Source: Meridianimarinicoccus sp044221805
GTDB taxonomy: Bacteria > Pseudomonadota > Alphaproteobacteria > Rhodobacterales > Rhodobacteraceae
Direction of reading: 5' to 3'
Assembly (NCBI GenBank): GCA_044221805.1
Contig: JBGAOK010000005.1
Span: 4,486-68,485 of the forward strand
Length of the DNA stretch: 64,000 nucleotides
A model generated the notes under the pieces. It was not told the DNA's origin. It saw only the letters and a program-made list of their open reading frames with translations, and ran no database searches. Of this stretch, positions 1 to 8,208 are shown piece by piece (position 1 is the first letter of the stretch; each line of letters starts with the position of its first letter). The position numbers and the translations under genes were made by a program.

Positions 1-69
1 GTGGCCTACGGGGTAGGCACGCTGGCCGCATTCTGGGTGATCGAGCGTCTGGCGGGCTTCGTCGCCTGA
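1..69 (+). CDS. C-terminal end of an unidentified membrane-like protein (partial)
   Basis: The first 69 bases read without interruption as 22 codons ending in TGA. The peptide is hydrophobic (contains TLAAFWVIERLAG) and looks like a final transmembrane helix. The 5' part lies outside the window, so the family cannot be named. The first codon happens to be GTG, but nothing shows that it is a start. Confidence 0.4.
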   Translation: MAYGVGTLAAFWVIERLAGFVA

Positions 70-111
70 GGCCGGTCCGGCCCGCGATCAGTACCGCGGC
101 GGCGCCCCGCC

Positions 112-603
112 TCAGACGCGCGCGGACCGCGGCCCGGTCGCTGCCCGCAGCGCCGCAAGGCCGATGCCGGCGAAGACGACAAGCGCGGCCAGCTGGGTGA
201 TCGCGAAGGCCGGCTCGGTTCCGGTCGGCGCCAGCTGCTTCAGGGCCGGCACCTTCAGGAAGGCCTGCGCGATCAGGACGAAGACCAGCAGGTACAGGCT
301 CGCCACCATGGCGCCGGCATGGATCCCGCGCAGCAGCCGGCTGCCCGGCAGAAGCCGGCCGGCGACAATCAGGGCGACAAGGATGATGGACGCGACGATC
401 CCGACCAGGAACGCCGGCGTCGGCCCGATGAAGGGAAACAGGAATCCCGACCCGGTCGTCACGACCGCGGTCACGACGAACGGCCCGCGCCACCGCCGGA
501 GATCGTCCCGGTGGAACAGCGATGCGACGGCGGGGACGCCGAAGCCGATGGCCGCGAAACTGATGGCCGTGTGCAGGAAGGTGAGCAGGCCGACATAGGT
601 CAT
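112..603 (-). CDS. Conserved multi-pass membrane protein, function unknown
   Basis: This is a 163-residue hydrophobic protein with four to five predicted membrane helices (for example YVGLLTFLHTAISFAAIGFG near the N-terminus and ITQLAALVVFAGIGLAAL near the C-terminus). No catalytic or binding motif is visible. The reading frame extends upstream to 693, but I chose the ATG at 603 because GGAG lies about seven bases upstream and the first helix starts right after it; the ATG at 615 is the other candidate. It ends about 40 bases before the top-strand partial gene at the window edge and follows the aldehyde dehydrogenase on the same strand. I do not recognise the family, so no function is offered. 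Confidence 0.65.
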   Translation of the reverse strand: MTYVGLLTFLHTAISFAAIGFGVPAVASLFHRDDLRRWRGPFVVTAVVTTGSGFLFPFIGPTPAFLVGIVASIILVALIVAGRLLPGSRLLRGIHAGAMVASLYLLVFVLIAQAFLKVPALKQLAPTGTEPAFAITQLAALVVFAGIGLAALRAATGPRSARV

Positions 604-706
604 GAGCAACTCCATTGATCGAAGGATGACCCGGCGAGACGGGGCGCGCAGGTCGGGGCGGAATTGGCCGGGCACCGCCAGGGATGCCCGCACGGCGATC
701 GCGGGA

Positions 707-2125
707 TCAGCCGAACAACCGGCGGATCAGCATGGTCTTCCAGGGCCGGTGCGGCGGGTACTTGACCGGCGCCTCGAACCAGAACGGCTTGGACAGCACG
801 CTCTTGTAATGGCTGAAGGCGCGGAACCCCGCTTCCGAGTGATAGCTGCCCATGCCCGAGGCACCGACGCCGCCGAAGGGAAGACCAGTCGCGGTGATGT
901 GCATCACCACGTCGTTGATGCAGCCGCCGCCGAACGGGATCTCGTCCACCAGCCGCTGCTGCAGCGCCCGGTTCCGGGTGAAGGCATAAAGCGACAGCGG
1001 CTTTGGGCGCGCCTTCACCGCCGCGATCGCGGCGTCGATGTCGTCGAAGGGCAGGACCGGAAGGATCGGCCCGAAGATCTCCTCCTGCATCACCGGGTCG
1101 TCCCAGCCGACGTCGCGCAGGATCGTCGGGGCAAGGTAGGTCTCGTCCGCGTCCATGGTGCCGCCGGCGAAGACCTTGGCCGGGTCCAGCAGGCTCGCCA
1201 GCCGGTCGAGATTGCGGCGGTTGATGATCCGGATGTAGCTGTCGCTGGCTTTCGGATCGGTCCCGACCAGAAGCGGGATCTGCCGGGCAAGCTCGGCCAG
1301 CAGGGCTTCGTAGACCGGCCGTTCGGCCAGCACGTAGTCGGGCGCGATGCAGGTCTGTCCGGCGTTCAGCAGCTTGCCCCACATCAGGCGCCGGGCGGTC
1401 ATCGGAAGATCGGCGTCGGCCATGACGAAGCAGGGGCTCTTGCCGCCCAGTTCCAGCGTCACCGGGGTCAGATGCTCGGCCGCGGCCCGGGCGACGATCC
1501 GCCCGACACTGGTCGAGCCGGTGAAGAAGATCTTGTCGAACCGGCAGGCCAGCAGGGCCTGCGTCTCGGGAACGCCGCCTTCCACCACATGCAGATAGGC
1601 CGGGTCGAAGGCGCCGTTCAGCACCGTTGCCAGCGCCGCCGAGGTCCGGGCAGGCAGTTCGCTCGGCTTGACGATGCAGGTGTTGCCCGCGCTCATGGCG
1701 GCCACCAGCGGCGCGAGGGTCAGCTGATAGGGATAGTTCCACGCCCCGATCACCAGTGTGACGCCGAAGGGTTCGGGGACGATCCTGCCGCTTGCCGGCC
1801 AGTTCATGATGCCGGTCGACCGGCGCTGCGACCGGCTCCAGGCTGCGACGCGGGCGATGGCCTCGTCGATCTCGTGATACACGAGGCCCAGTTCGGTCAG
1901 GTAGGACTCGAACGGCGACTTGCGCATATCCGCGGCGATCGCCTCGAACAGCCGGGATTCGTTCTGCTTCAGGACGCTCTTCAACTGGCGCAGCCGGTCG
2001 CGCCGGAAGGCCACGTCGCGCGCGGTTCCCGCCGCGGCGAAGGCCCGCTGTTTCTCGACGATGCCGGCGATGGCGGTGCCGAGGACCTGCTCGGCTGCAT
2101 CGGGGCGCGGAACGGCGTCTTCCAT
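707..2125 (-). CDS. Class 3 (ALDH3-type) aldehyde dehydrogenase
   Basis: A 472-residue NAD(P)-dependent aldehyde dehydrogenase, oxidising an aldehyde to the acid. Its length and N-terminal architecture match the short ALDH3 group (fatty, benzaldehyde-type and coniferyl aldehyde dehydrogenases) rather than the roughly 500-residue ALDH1/2 group. Visible motifs are GAWNYP with the catalytic Asn at 130, VKPSE at 152-156 for cofactor binding, ELGGKSP with the general base Glu225, GQTCIAPDY with nucleophile Cys259, and EEIFGPILPV. All catalytic residues are present. It diverges from an AraC regulator 291 bp away, a likely but unproven regulatory partner. The substrate cannot be read from sequence; the aromatic neighbourhood makes an aromatic or aliphatic aldehyde plausible. 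Confidence 0.9.
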   Translation of the reverse strand: MEDAVPRPDAAEQVLGTAIAGIVEKQRAFAAAGTARDVAFRRDRLRQLKSVLKQNESRLFEAIAADMRKSPFESYLTELGLVYHEIDEAIARVAAWSRSQRRSTGIMNWPASGRIVPEPFGVTLVIGAWNYPYQLTLAPLVAAMSAGNTCIVKPSELPARTSAALATVLNGAFDPAYLHVVEGGVPETQALLACRFDKIFFTGSTSVGRIVARAAAEHLTPVTLELGGKSPCFVMADADLPMTARRLMWGKLLNAGQTCIAPDYVLAERPVYEALLAELARQIPLLVGTDPKASDSYIRIINRRNLDRLASLLDPAKVFAGGTMDADETYLAPTILRDVGWDDPVMQEEIFGPILPVLPFDDIDAAIAAVKARPKPLSLYAFTRNRALQQRLVDEIPFGGGCINDVVMHITATGLPFGGVGASGMGSYHSEAGFRAFSHYKSVLSKPFWFEAPVKYPPHRPWKTMLIRRLFG

Positions 2126-2416
2126 GCCGGCGGTCCTCTGATCGGGTTGCGGGGTTCGGGCTGGAAGCCAGTCTGCACCCGAACGGCGCCCGCGCCTTGT
2201 AGAATCCTGCCGCGCCTCGGCGTCACCCGGCCCGGACCCGGGCAGCGACCGCCCGGGCGGCGGTCTGCGAAGGCCCCGTCATCGCGCCACCCCTGTTGCA
2301 CCCGTGACTGCGGCAAGGCCGCGCCGCGCTGGCCGACGCAGGTCTTAACACCTCTTAACTCTGCCCCGGCGCGGCGATGGCGCAGGCTGTACCTCGCAAC
2401 GGCCGGAGGTCTGACC

Positions 2417-2851
2417 ATGCGCGTGCAGAATCGTCCTGACGGAAGGCGGCACCAGGCCGCTTTCGTGCGACCGGCCGGCGCCGGGACGCCCCGGACCGAA
2501 CCGCTCGTGGCCTGGCGGCTGGACCGGACCAAGGCGCTGCTGCGCGCCAGCATCGACACCCGGATCTCGGTCGAGGACATGAGCGGGGCCGTGGGCCTGT
2601 CGCCGGCCTATTTCAGCCGGGCGTTCAAGGCCGCGACCGGGCTCGCGCCCATCCAGTACCTGACCCGGCTGCGCTGCGCGCACGCCCAGCAGCTTCTCGG
2701 CGACCGCACGATGCCGCTGTCCGACATCGCCCTTGCGGCCGGGTTCTGCGATCAGTCGCACTTCACGCGGGCCTTCTCGCGGGTGACCGGACGCAGCCCC
2801 GGCGCCTGGCGTCGCGGCGACCGGGCCGCGGATTTTTTTCATGACGATTGA
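2417..2851 (+). CDS. AraC-family transcriptional regulator (short, DNA-binding domain only)
   Basis: A 144-residue protein dominated by an AraC/XylS C-terminal double helix-turn-helix. The first HTH lies around VEDMSGAVGLSPAYFSRAFK and the second around SDIALAAGFCDQSHFTRAF, followed by the signature GRSPGAWRR. Unlike full-length AraC proteins (about 280-300 residues) it lacks a sensor domain, like the short SoxS/MarA-type or stand-alone members. The ATG at 2417 has GGAGG eight bases upstream. The frame runs open far upstream over the antisense of the aldehyde dehydrogenase, which is a shadow. It diverges from that dehydrogenase. Confidence 0.88.
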   Translation: MRVQNRPDGRRHQAAFVRPAGAGTPRTEPLVAWRLDRTKALLRASIDTRISVEDMSGAVGLSPAYFSRAFKAATGLAPIQYLTRLRCAHAQQLLGDRTMPLSDIALAAGFCDQSHFTRAFSRVTGRSPGAWRRGDRAADFFHDD

Positions 2852-2933
2852 CATTGAAAATCCGACGACCCTGTGAGACCCTTGTCCTCGCTGCCGGAGA
2901 TTGATTCCGGCAGGGCCTGTCGGTGGAGGCGAG

Positions 2934-3275
2934 ATGAGGGATCAATACGCCTTTGCCGGGTTCGTGCTTCAACCGGATCGACGGGTGCTTCTGCACGGCA
3001 ACGAAACGGTCCGCCTGGGCGGCCGGGCCTTCGATGTCCTGTGCATTCTGGTCCACCACGCCGGCGAGACGATCAGCCAGCGCGAGATCGTCGCGGCGGT
3101 CTGGGAAGACCGGACCACCGACGGCGCGACCCTGCGCGTCCACATGACGGCGCTGCGCCGGGCGCTTGGCGATTCCGCGCGGGAACCGTCGTTCATCATC
3201 AATCACACCGGCCGCGGATACCGGTTCATCATGCCGGTCGAGCGCCGGACAGGCCTGGCCAGCGGGCACGGCTAG
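2934..3275 (+). CDS. OmpR/PhoB-type winged-helix DNA-binding protein, truncated
   Basis: A 113-residue protein that is almost entirely a Trans_reg_C winged helix: beta strands at the start, the conserved VRLGGRAFDVLCILV, a recognition helix around DGATLRVHMTALRRALGD, and the wing GRGYRFI. The ATG at 2934 has GGAGG in front. There is no receiver domain. Just after the TAG stop, other frames carry remnants of a nucleotide-binding domain of the kind that follows this winged helix in large ATPase-type regulators. I therefore read it as the surviving N-terminus of a much larger regulator. It may still be expressed as a short DNA-binding protein. Confidence 0.8.
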   Translation: MRDQYAFAGFVLQPDRRVLLHGNETVRLGGRAFDVLCILVHHAGETISQREIVAAVWEDRTTDGATLRVHMTALRRALGDSAREPSFIINHTGRGYRFIMPVERRTGLASGHG

Positions 3276-3480
3276 ACATTTTCCGACGTCACCCAGACCG
3301 CTGGTCGGGCGCGAAGACTCCGTCGCCCTGCTGATCGGCCAACGGCGCGCGAGAGCGGATCGTCACGATTGTCGGCGCCGGTGGCATCGACAAGGCCGGC
3401 AGGGTGTCGGTCAGTGTGATCCGGGTTGCTCGAGACATCGGGGTGTCCCGCTGTCTGCCCGAGACCCGGCGTCGGTCGCG
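3276..3480 (+). pseudogene. Decayed NB-ARC/AAA-type ATPase domain of the preceding winged-helix regulator
   Basis: Directly after the stop of the winged-helix ORF, one frame reads PTSPRPLVGREDSVALLIGQ (about 3289-3350), which matches the 'LVGRE' linker that opens the ATPase part of these regulators. The frame then changes and ERIVTIVGAGGIDKA follows (from 3353). That is the remnant of a Walker A region (normally GxGGIGKT) in which the key Lys-Thr is lost. Similarity fades by about 3480, and the next intact gene starts at 3572. At least one stop, one frameshift and a large deletion separate this from a working protein. Confidence 0.65.
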
Positions 3481-3571
3481 CGGCTGGGCCGCGAAGGCGC
3501 AGGAACGTCCAAGATCCGCCCCTGCCGGCCTGCGAGGCTCGGCGAAGCAAATCCGGAAAGGGAAGCACCCG

Positions 3572-4450
3572 ATGACCACAGGGACGCTGAGCAGGGGCGC
3601 CGTCGATGCGCCGAACCGCTTCGTCGAGACCGGCGGACGCCGGTTGGCCTATCGCTCGATCGGCACCGGCCAGCCGATCGTGCTCTGCGTCCGGTTCCGC
3701 GGCACCATGGATGTCTGGGATCCGGCCTTCCTCGACGCGCTGGCCGGCAACGGCTTCCGGGTCATCACCTTCGACTATTCCGGCCTGGGCCTTTCGACCG
3801 GCGAGCGTTCCATGAACCCGTTCGACCTGGCCAGGGACGCGAGCGACCTGATCGAGGCGCTGGATCTTTCCGACGTGATCATCGGCGGCTGGTCGCTGGG
3901 TGGCCTGGCGGCGCAGGCGGTGCTGACGGTCCATCCCGGGCGGCTGTCCCATGCGGTGCTGATCGGCTGCATTCCCCCCGGACCGCAGGTGAAGCGCGGC
4001 GAGCAGCTGTTCTACGACACCGCCGTCATCCCCGACTATACGCTCGAACATGAGACGATCCTGTTCTTCGAACCGAAGAACCCCGACAGCGTCGCCGCCG
4101 CCGCGCGGTCGGTCGCCCGGATCGCCGCCCGCACCGAGGGGCGCAGCCCGCCGGTCCCGGCGGACTGGGCCGCCGCGAACCTCGGTGGGCAGCCGTCGGA
4201 CAACCCCTTCCCTGCCGAACTCGTGCTCGAGGCGCTGCGCACGACGCAGCTGCCGATCCTGCACATCGGCGCCGACCACGACATCCCCTTCCCGGTCGAG
4301 AACTGGTACGCCCACAATGGCGCCTTCCCGACCGTCCAGCTGATCACCTGGCCGAATGCGGGACACGGACCGCACCACGAGTTTCCCGAAGCGGTGGCCG
4401 AACAGATCGCAACCTTCGTCAAGGCCACGGCGCGGAAGGCCAAGGCATGA
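3572..4450 (+). CDS. Alpha/beta-fold hydrolase
   Basis: A 292-residue alpha/beta hydrolase. The nucleophile elbow is GGWSLGG with Ser108. An acidic residue sits in the HIGADHDIPF segment and the catalytic His in NAGHGPHHEF near the C-terminus. The oxyanion region is the unusual VRFRGTMDVW near residues 40-49 in place of the usual HGxP. I chose the ATG at 3572; the upstream extension of the frame is the relic of the broken regulator. The stop overlaps the next start (ATGA), so it is cotranscribed with the SDR and probably with the isochorismatase-like hydrolase. The substrate is unknown; the cluster looks like a small detoxification or catabolic operon. Confidence 0.85.
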   Translation: MTTGTLSRGAVDAPNRFVETGGRRLAYRSIGTGQPIVLCVRFRGTMDVWDPAFLDALAGNGFRVITFDYSGLGLSTGERSMNPFDLARDASDLIEALDLSDVIIGGWSLGGLAAQAVLTVHPGRLSHAVLIGCIPPGPQVKRGEQLFYDTAVIPDYTLEHETILFFEPKNPDSVAAAARSVARIAARTEGRSPPVPADWAAANLGGQPSDNPFPAELVLEALRTTQLPILHIGADHDIPFPVENWYAHNGAFPTVQLITWPNAGHGPHHEFPEAVAEQIATFVKATARKAKA

Positions 4451-5247
4451 GCCCGCTCGGCACCACCGCGCTGGTGACCGGCGCTTCCTCGGGTATCGGC
4501 GAGACCTATGCCCGCGCCCTTGCCGCGCGCGGCCATGACCTCGTGCTGGTGGCGCGCAGCGGCGACCGGCTGCGGGATGTGGCCCGCGCGATCGAGGCGA
4601 GGGGCCGAAGCGCCGAGGTGCTGGTCGCCGACCTCACCGACCGGGCCGGTCTCGACCGGGTGGCGGCCCGGCTTGCGGCCCCGGACATCGCGCTCTTCGT
4701 GAACAATGCCGGCATGGCGGTCTCGGGGCCGATCGCATCGATGGACCCCGATGCGCTGGCCGCCCTCACGATGCTCAACGTGCTGGCACCGACCCTGCTG
4801 GCGCGCGCTGCCGCCGCGGCCATGCTCGGCCGCGGCCAGGGCGGCATCATCAACATCGCCTCGGTTGTGGCGCTGACCAGCGAAGCCCCCGGCATCAGCA
4901 TCGGATACACCGCCAGCAAGGCCTTCATGCTGGCCATGAGCGAAGGCCTTGCCCACGAGCTAGGCCCGAGCGGCATCCGCGTGCAGGCGGTGCTTCCGGG
5001 GATCACCCGCACCGCGATCTGGGACCGCTCGGGCATCGACGTGGCAGGCTTCCCGCCGGACCTGGTGATGGAGGTGGAGGACATGGTCGCCGCGGCGATG
5101 GCCGGCTTCGATCTTGGCGAAACCGTGACCATCCCCGCGCTTCCCGATGCGGCGGATTGGGAGGCCTTCCGCGCCGCGCGTCGGGCGCTGTGGCCGAACC
5201 TGTCCCGCCGCGACCCCGGCGCGCGCTACGAACCCGCGCCCGCCTGA
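4447..5247 (+). CDS. Short-chain dehydrogenase/reductase (classical SDR)
   Basis: A 266-residue NAD(P)(H)-dependent oxidoreductase. It shows the Rossmann motif TGASSGIG (11-18), NNAG (86-89), the catalytic Ser at about 139 and YTASK with Tyr154 and Lys158. An Arg (VAR) ends the second strand, which favours NADPH. It overlaps the preceding hydrolase by four bases and lies 18 bp before the isochorismatase-like gene, so the three form an operon. The substrate is not identifiable. Confidence 0.88.
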   Translation: MSPLGTTALVTGASSGIGETYARALAARGHDLVLVARSGDRLRDVARAIEARGRSAEVLVADLTDRAGLDRVAARLAAPDIALFVNNAGMAVSGPIASMDPDALAALTMLNVLAPTLLARAAAAAMLGRGQGGIINIASVVALTSEAPGISIGYTASKAFMLAMSEGLAHELGPSGIRVQAVLPGITRTAIWDRSGIDVAGFPPDLVMEVEDMVAAAMAGFDLGETVTIPALPDAADWEAFRAARRALWPNLSRRDPGARYEPAPA

Positions 5248-5265
5248 CCCGACCGGAGACCGACA

Positions 5266-5907
5266 ATGGCTGACCATCCCTATCCCGCCGGCGCAACCGC
5301 GCTGCTCTTCATCGATCCCTACAACGACTTCCTGGCCGAGGACGGCAAGATGTGGCCGCTGGTCGGCGAGGTCGCCCGCGCGGTCGACCTGCATGGCAAC
5401 CTGACCCGGGTGCGGGACGCCGCGCGGGCTGCCGGCGTGGCGATCTTCATCCTGCCCCATCACCAGCACGAGCCGACCGACTTCGCGGGCTGGCGCCATC
5501 CGACCCCCTACCAGCTGGGCGCCCACGCCATGCAGCTGTTCTCGCGCGGCAGTTGGGGTGCCGAGTGGTTCCCCGGCTTCGGGCCGGAGCCGGGCGACAC
5601 CGTGGTCAAGGAACACTGGGGCGGGTCGAGTTTCGCCAACACCGACCTCGACATCCTGCTGCGGCAGCGCGGCATCAGCCATGTGATCCTGATCGGCATG
5701 ATCGCCAACACCTGCCTCGAGACCACCGGCCGTTACGCTTCCGAGCTGGGCTATCACGTCACCCTCGTGCGCGACGCCACCGCGGCCTTCTCCGCCGAAG
5801 CCATGCACGCCGCCCACGAGATCGACGGGCCGACCTTTGCCCATGCCATCCTCACCACGGCGGACCTCGTCCCGATGCTTTCCCCCACGGGCGGCGCGGA
5901 AGCGTGA
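5266..5907 (+). CDS. Isochorismatase-family cysteine hydrolase
   Basis: A 213-residue member of the isochorismatase-like amidase superfamily (N-carbamoylsarcosine amidase, nicotinamidase and relatives). The triad is visible: Asp17 in FIDPYNDF, Lys115 in TVVKEHWGG and nucleophile Cys150 in GMIANTCLETT. The cis-peptide region before the Cys is also typical. These enzymes hydrolyse amide or vinyl-ether bonds through the Cys. It sits third in an operon with an alpha/beta hydrolase and an SDR and is followed by a TetR gene. The exact substrate is unknown. Confidence 0.87.
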   Translation: MADHPYPAGATALLFIDPYNDFLAEDGKMWPLVGEVARAVDLHGNLTRVRDAARAAGVAIFILPHHQHEPTDFAGWRHPTPYQLGAHAMQLFSRGSWGAEWFPGFGPEPGDTVVKEHWGGSSFANTDLDILLRQRGISHVILIGMIANTCLETTGRYASELGYHVTLVRDATAAFSAEAMHAAHEIDGPTFAHAILTTADLVPMLSPTGGAEA

Positions 5908-5973
5908 CCGTCCGTCGCCTGTGGACGCCGCCGGCAGGGCTGCTATTCTGGCCAACTGAACGGAGGGGGTGCG

Positions 5974-6564
5974 GTGCGCGGAACGCGGGAACAGGTGGCA
6001 GAGAAGCGGCGCCTGATCGTCGAGACGGCGAGCCGGCTGTTCCGCATCCATGGCTTTGACGGGGTCACGATCGCCGAGATCATGCAGGAGGCCGGCCTGA
6101 CCCATGGCGGCTTCTACGGGCATTTCGCCTCGAAGGCGGCGCTGGCCGCGGAAGCGAGCCGGTTCGGCTTCGAACGCTCGACAGACCGCTGGGCCGGGCT
6201 CCGGTCCCGCGGTCCCGACGCCTTCGGCGCCATCGTCGACCATTACCTTTCGCTGGCCCATGTGGACCGCCCGGGCGAGGGCTGCGTCACCCCCGCGCTT
6301 TGCGCCGATGCGGGCCGGGCCGGCGATCCAGGCCTTGCCGAAACCTTCGCCCGCGGCATCGAGGCGATGAGCGCCGAACTGGCCGCCGCCCTGCCGGGGA
6401 CGGATGGCGCGCGGTCTCTCGACGACGGGCTGCACGCGCTTGCCGCGCTGGCCGGTGCCGTGATCCTGGCGCGCTCTGTCAACGACCGGGCGCTGGCCGA
6501 ACGGATCCTCGCCGCGACCCGCGACCGGCTGCAACCCGCCCGCGCCGCCGCCGACCGGGCCTGA
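5974..6564 (+). CDS. TetR-family transcriptional regulator
   Basis: A 196-residue TetR/AcrR repressor. The N-terminal helix-turn-helix is clear: residues around FDGVTIAEIMQEAGLTHGGFYGHF are the signature of the subgroup that often controls oxidoreductase and hydrolase genes. The C-terminal ligand domain ends in Ala/Arg-rich residues. The start is GTG at 5974, preceded by GGAGGGGG. It follows the hydrolase/SDR/isochorismatase operon on the same strand, so it probably regulates that operon and itself. Confidence 0.85.
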   Translation: MRGTREQVAEKRRLIVETASRLFRIHGFDGVTIAEIMQEAGLTHGGFYGHFASKAALAAEASRFGFERSTDRWAGLRSRGPDAFGAIVDHYLSLAHVDRPGEGCVTPALCADAGRAGDPGLAETFARGIEAMSAELAAALPGTDGARSLDDGLHALAALAGAVILARSVNDRALAERILAATRDRLQPARAAADRA

Positions 6565-7249
6565 GCAGCGCCCGGACCGGTTCGCAGGTGCCAACCACGC
6601 TCAGGCCGCGCCGGTCCGGTCTGCAGCCAGCGGGTGGTGGGCGAAAGCGGCACCGGCCAGTGCCATGGCTGAGGGAAAGCGGCAAGGACCCCGCGAATCC
6701 GAATTTCCTGGCCGAAGGTCCTCGACCTTTCGATCCCTTGCAGGCCTGCGCGGCGGTCCGGGCGGAAGCCCTGCCGTCGGACCGCCGGACTTCCGGCGGC
6801 CGGCCCGGCGGTGGGACCGCATTCCTGGCCGGGTGGCCCTCATCCGGCGCTGTACCGGGGTCCGTCGCGGAATTGATACGACCGTTGCCTCCGCATCGCC
6901 ACGCTTGGTGATCGGTGCCGGCGGGCGGCTGAGACGGGTTGGTCAGCGTGACGGGATTTCCGGCCTGCGGGCCTGACGGACGACCGGACCGGGGGTGTCG
7001 GGGACACGATCCGGAGCCCGTCGAGCGGCCCTGAGCCTTCGGGGTCTGTCCGCGCCGTAGCGCATTTCCACTCCATGGTCTCGACCGGTATCGGCGCCAG
7101 CTGGCGGATCTCCCAGCCCATGGCCCCGCGAAGGAACGGGTGCTGTGGGTGCGTCGCTTTCGCTGTCGCGCCGCAAGTCGCCTCACGAGACCATCCGCGG
7201 GGCCCTGCCGACCAGATCGCCGGGGACCGGGCAGACGTCCTCCGGGGGG
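6565..7249. other. Intergenic stretch without a supportable gene
   Basis: About 685 bases between the convergent TetR and MarR genes. Several open frames exist, as expected in GC-rich DNA, but their translations are Arg/Pro/Gly-rich and show no family signature or good ribosome site. A possible degraded coding stretch on the minus strand (around 7030-7121, reading GWEIRQLAPIPVETMEWK) has a natural-looking composition, but I cannot assign it. Confidence 0.5.
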
Positions 7250-7723
7250 CTACTCCGACCTGGAGTCGATCAGGCGCAGCGGTGCGCGGCTCTGGTCATT
7301 GGCGGCGTCGGTGGCCTTGCGGAGAAGTCCGACAAGGCTTTCGCGCTCGTCCTCCGATAGACCGGCGAGAGTGTCGTCCTGCACGAGCCGGATTTCAGGC
7401 AGGGCGCGTGCCAGAAGCCTCTGACCTTCGTCGCAGAGGGTCAGGACCCGCGCCCGGCGATCCTGCGTGCTCACCTCGCGGCGCAGAAGCCCCTTCTGAA
7501 CCAGGCGGTCGACGACCCCCCCGATGGTGACCTTGTCGTAGGCGATGAGCCCGGCAAGGGTCGCCTGGTCAATGCCGGGATTGTCCCCGACCGTCGTGAG
7601 CGCGGCGAACTGCACGGGCGTGAGATCGAGTCCGGCTTCGGCCATCCGGTGGGCGAAGATCGCCGCCGAGATCTGATGCAGGCGGCGGATCAGGTGTCCG
7701 GGAAGATCGTAGAGGTCGGACAT
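7250..7723 (-). CDS. MarR-family regulator of the gentisate operon
   Basis: A 157-residue winged-helix repressor of the MarR type: helices around LTPVQFAALTTVGDNPGIDQ, a recognition helix in LAGLIAYDKVTIGGVVDRL, and the wing VSTQDRRARVLTL with the conserved Asp-Arg-Arg. The ATG at 7723 was chosen over the upstream ATG at 7774 because the fold starts at LYDLPGHLIRRLHQI and because the longer form would run into the direct-repeat operator. It diverges from the 3-hydroxybenzoate/gentisate genes. MarR proteins beside such operons usually release DNA on binding the aromatic acid; that role is inferred here. Confidence 0.88.
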   Translation of the reverse strand: MSDLYDLPGHLIRRLHQISAAIFAHRMAEAGLDLTPVQFAALTTVGDNPGIDQATLAGLIAYDKVTIGGVVDRLVQKGLLRREVSTQDRRARVLTLCDEGQRLLARALPEIRLVQDDTLAGLSEDERESLVGLLRKATDAANDQSRAPLRLIDSRSE

Positions 7724-7769
7724 GGCGGAAATCCCTGTTTGCACTTGCTTACAGTGGGCACCCCAAAAT

Positions 7770-7803
7770 GACAAGCATGCTAACCTTTAATGGACAAGCA
7801 TGC
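7770..7803. promoter_or_regulatory. Two direct copies of GACAAGCATGC, candidate MarR operator
   Basis: GACAAGCATGC occurs exactly at 7770-7780 and 7793-7803, with 23 bp between starts (about two helical turns). Each copy contains the palindrome GCATGC. The pair lies just upstream of the MarR start and of the gentisate operon, in an AT-richer segment that looks like a divergent promoter. Binding by the neighbouring MarR protein is an inference. Confidence 0.6.
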
Positions 7804-7873
7804 GAATCATCAGTATACACATCAAGTGAAGGGTGGAGGACCCGGTTCAAGGACAGACGGGAGGACATCACCC

Positions 7874-8165
7874 ATGACAGCCGTTTCCTCTGCGGACGCG
7901 GAGCGCTTCCGTACATTTGCGTGGATCGTGTCGCGCGTCCCGATCGGGTGGATGGGCGCCCGCGGTCTGCCGCTGGTCCTTGCGCTCGGCCCTTGGCGGT
8001 CCGAGGTGGGCCGCGCGCCGGGATCAATGCCGAGGGCGCGCGTGCCGTCCCGCTGGCGCTGATCGGCGGCGCCATCCCCGGCCGGCTCCTTGCCGACCGC
8101 TTCCGATCCGTTCCGGGCCGAAGCCGGCGGCGGTCAACGGCTTCGTCATTCCCCCGCCCGCGCCG
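7874..8165 (+). pseudogene. Short ORF and out-of-frame remnant, possibly of an MFS transporter
   Basis: An ORF of 62 codons (7874-8062) starts with ATG after a good GGAGG site. Its first part, around WIVSRVPIGWMGARGLPLVL, looks like the start of a membrane helix. In another frame, about 8022-8110 reads GARAVPLALIGGAIPGRLLADRF, which resembles the helix-2/loop motif (GxxxDR) of major facilitator transporters. Together they suggest a transporter gene reduced by deletion and frameshift, sitting between the operator and the dioxygenase gene. A small leader peptide with no homology is the alternative. The call is tentative. Confidence 0.35.
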
Positions 8166-8208
8166 TGCCGGCGCCGCGCCCCCACCACCTGCCGAAAAGG
8201 AGGACGCC

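Noticed and set aside
6600..7186. Several 70-235 codon open frames between the TetR and MarR genes
   Set aside because: They overlap each other on both strands, are Arg/Pro-rich and lack ribosome sites or recognisable domains.
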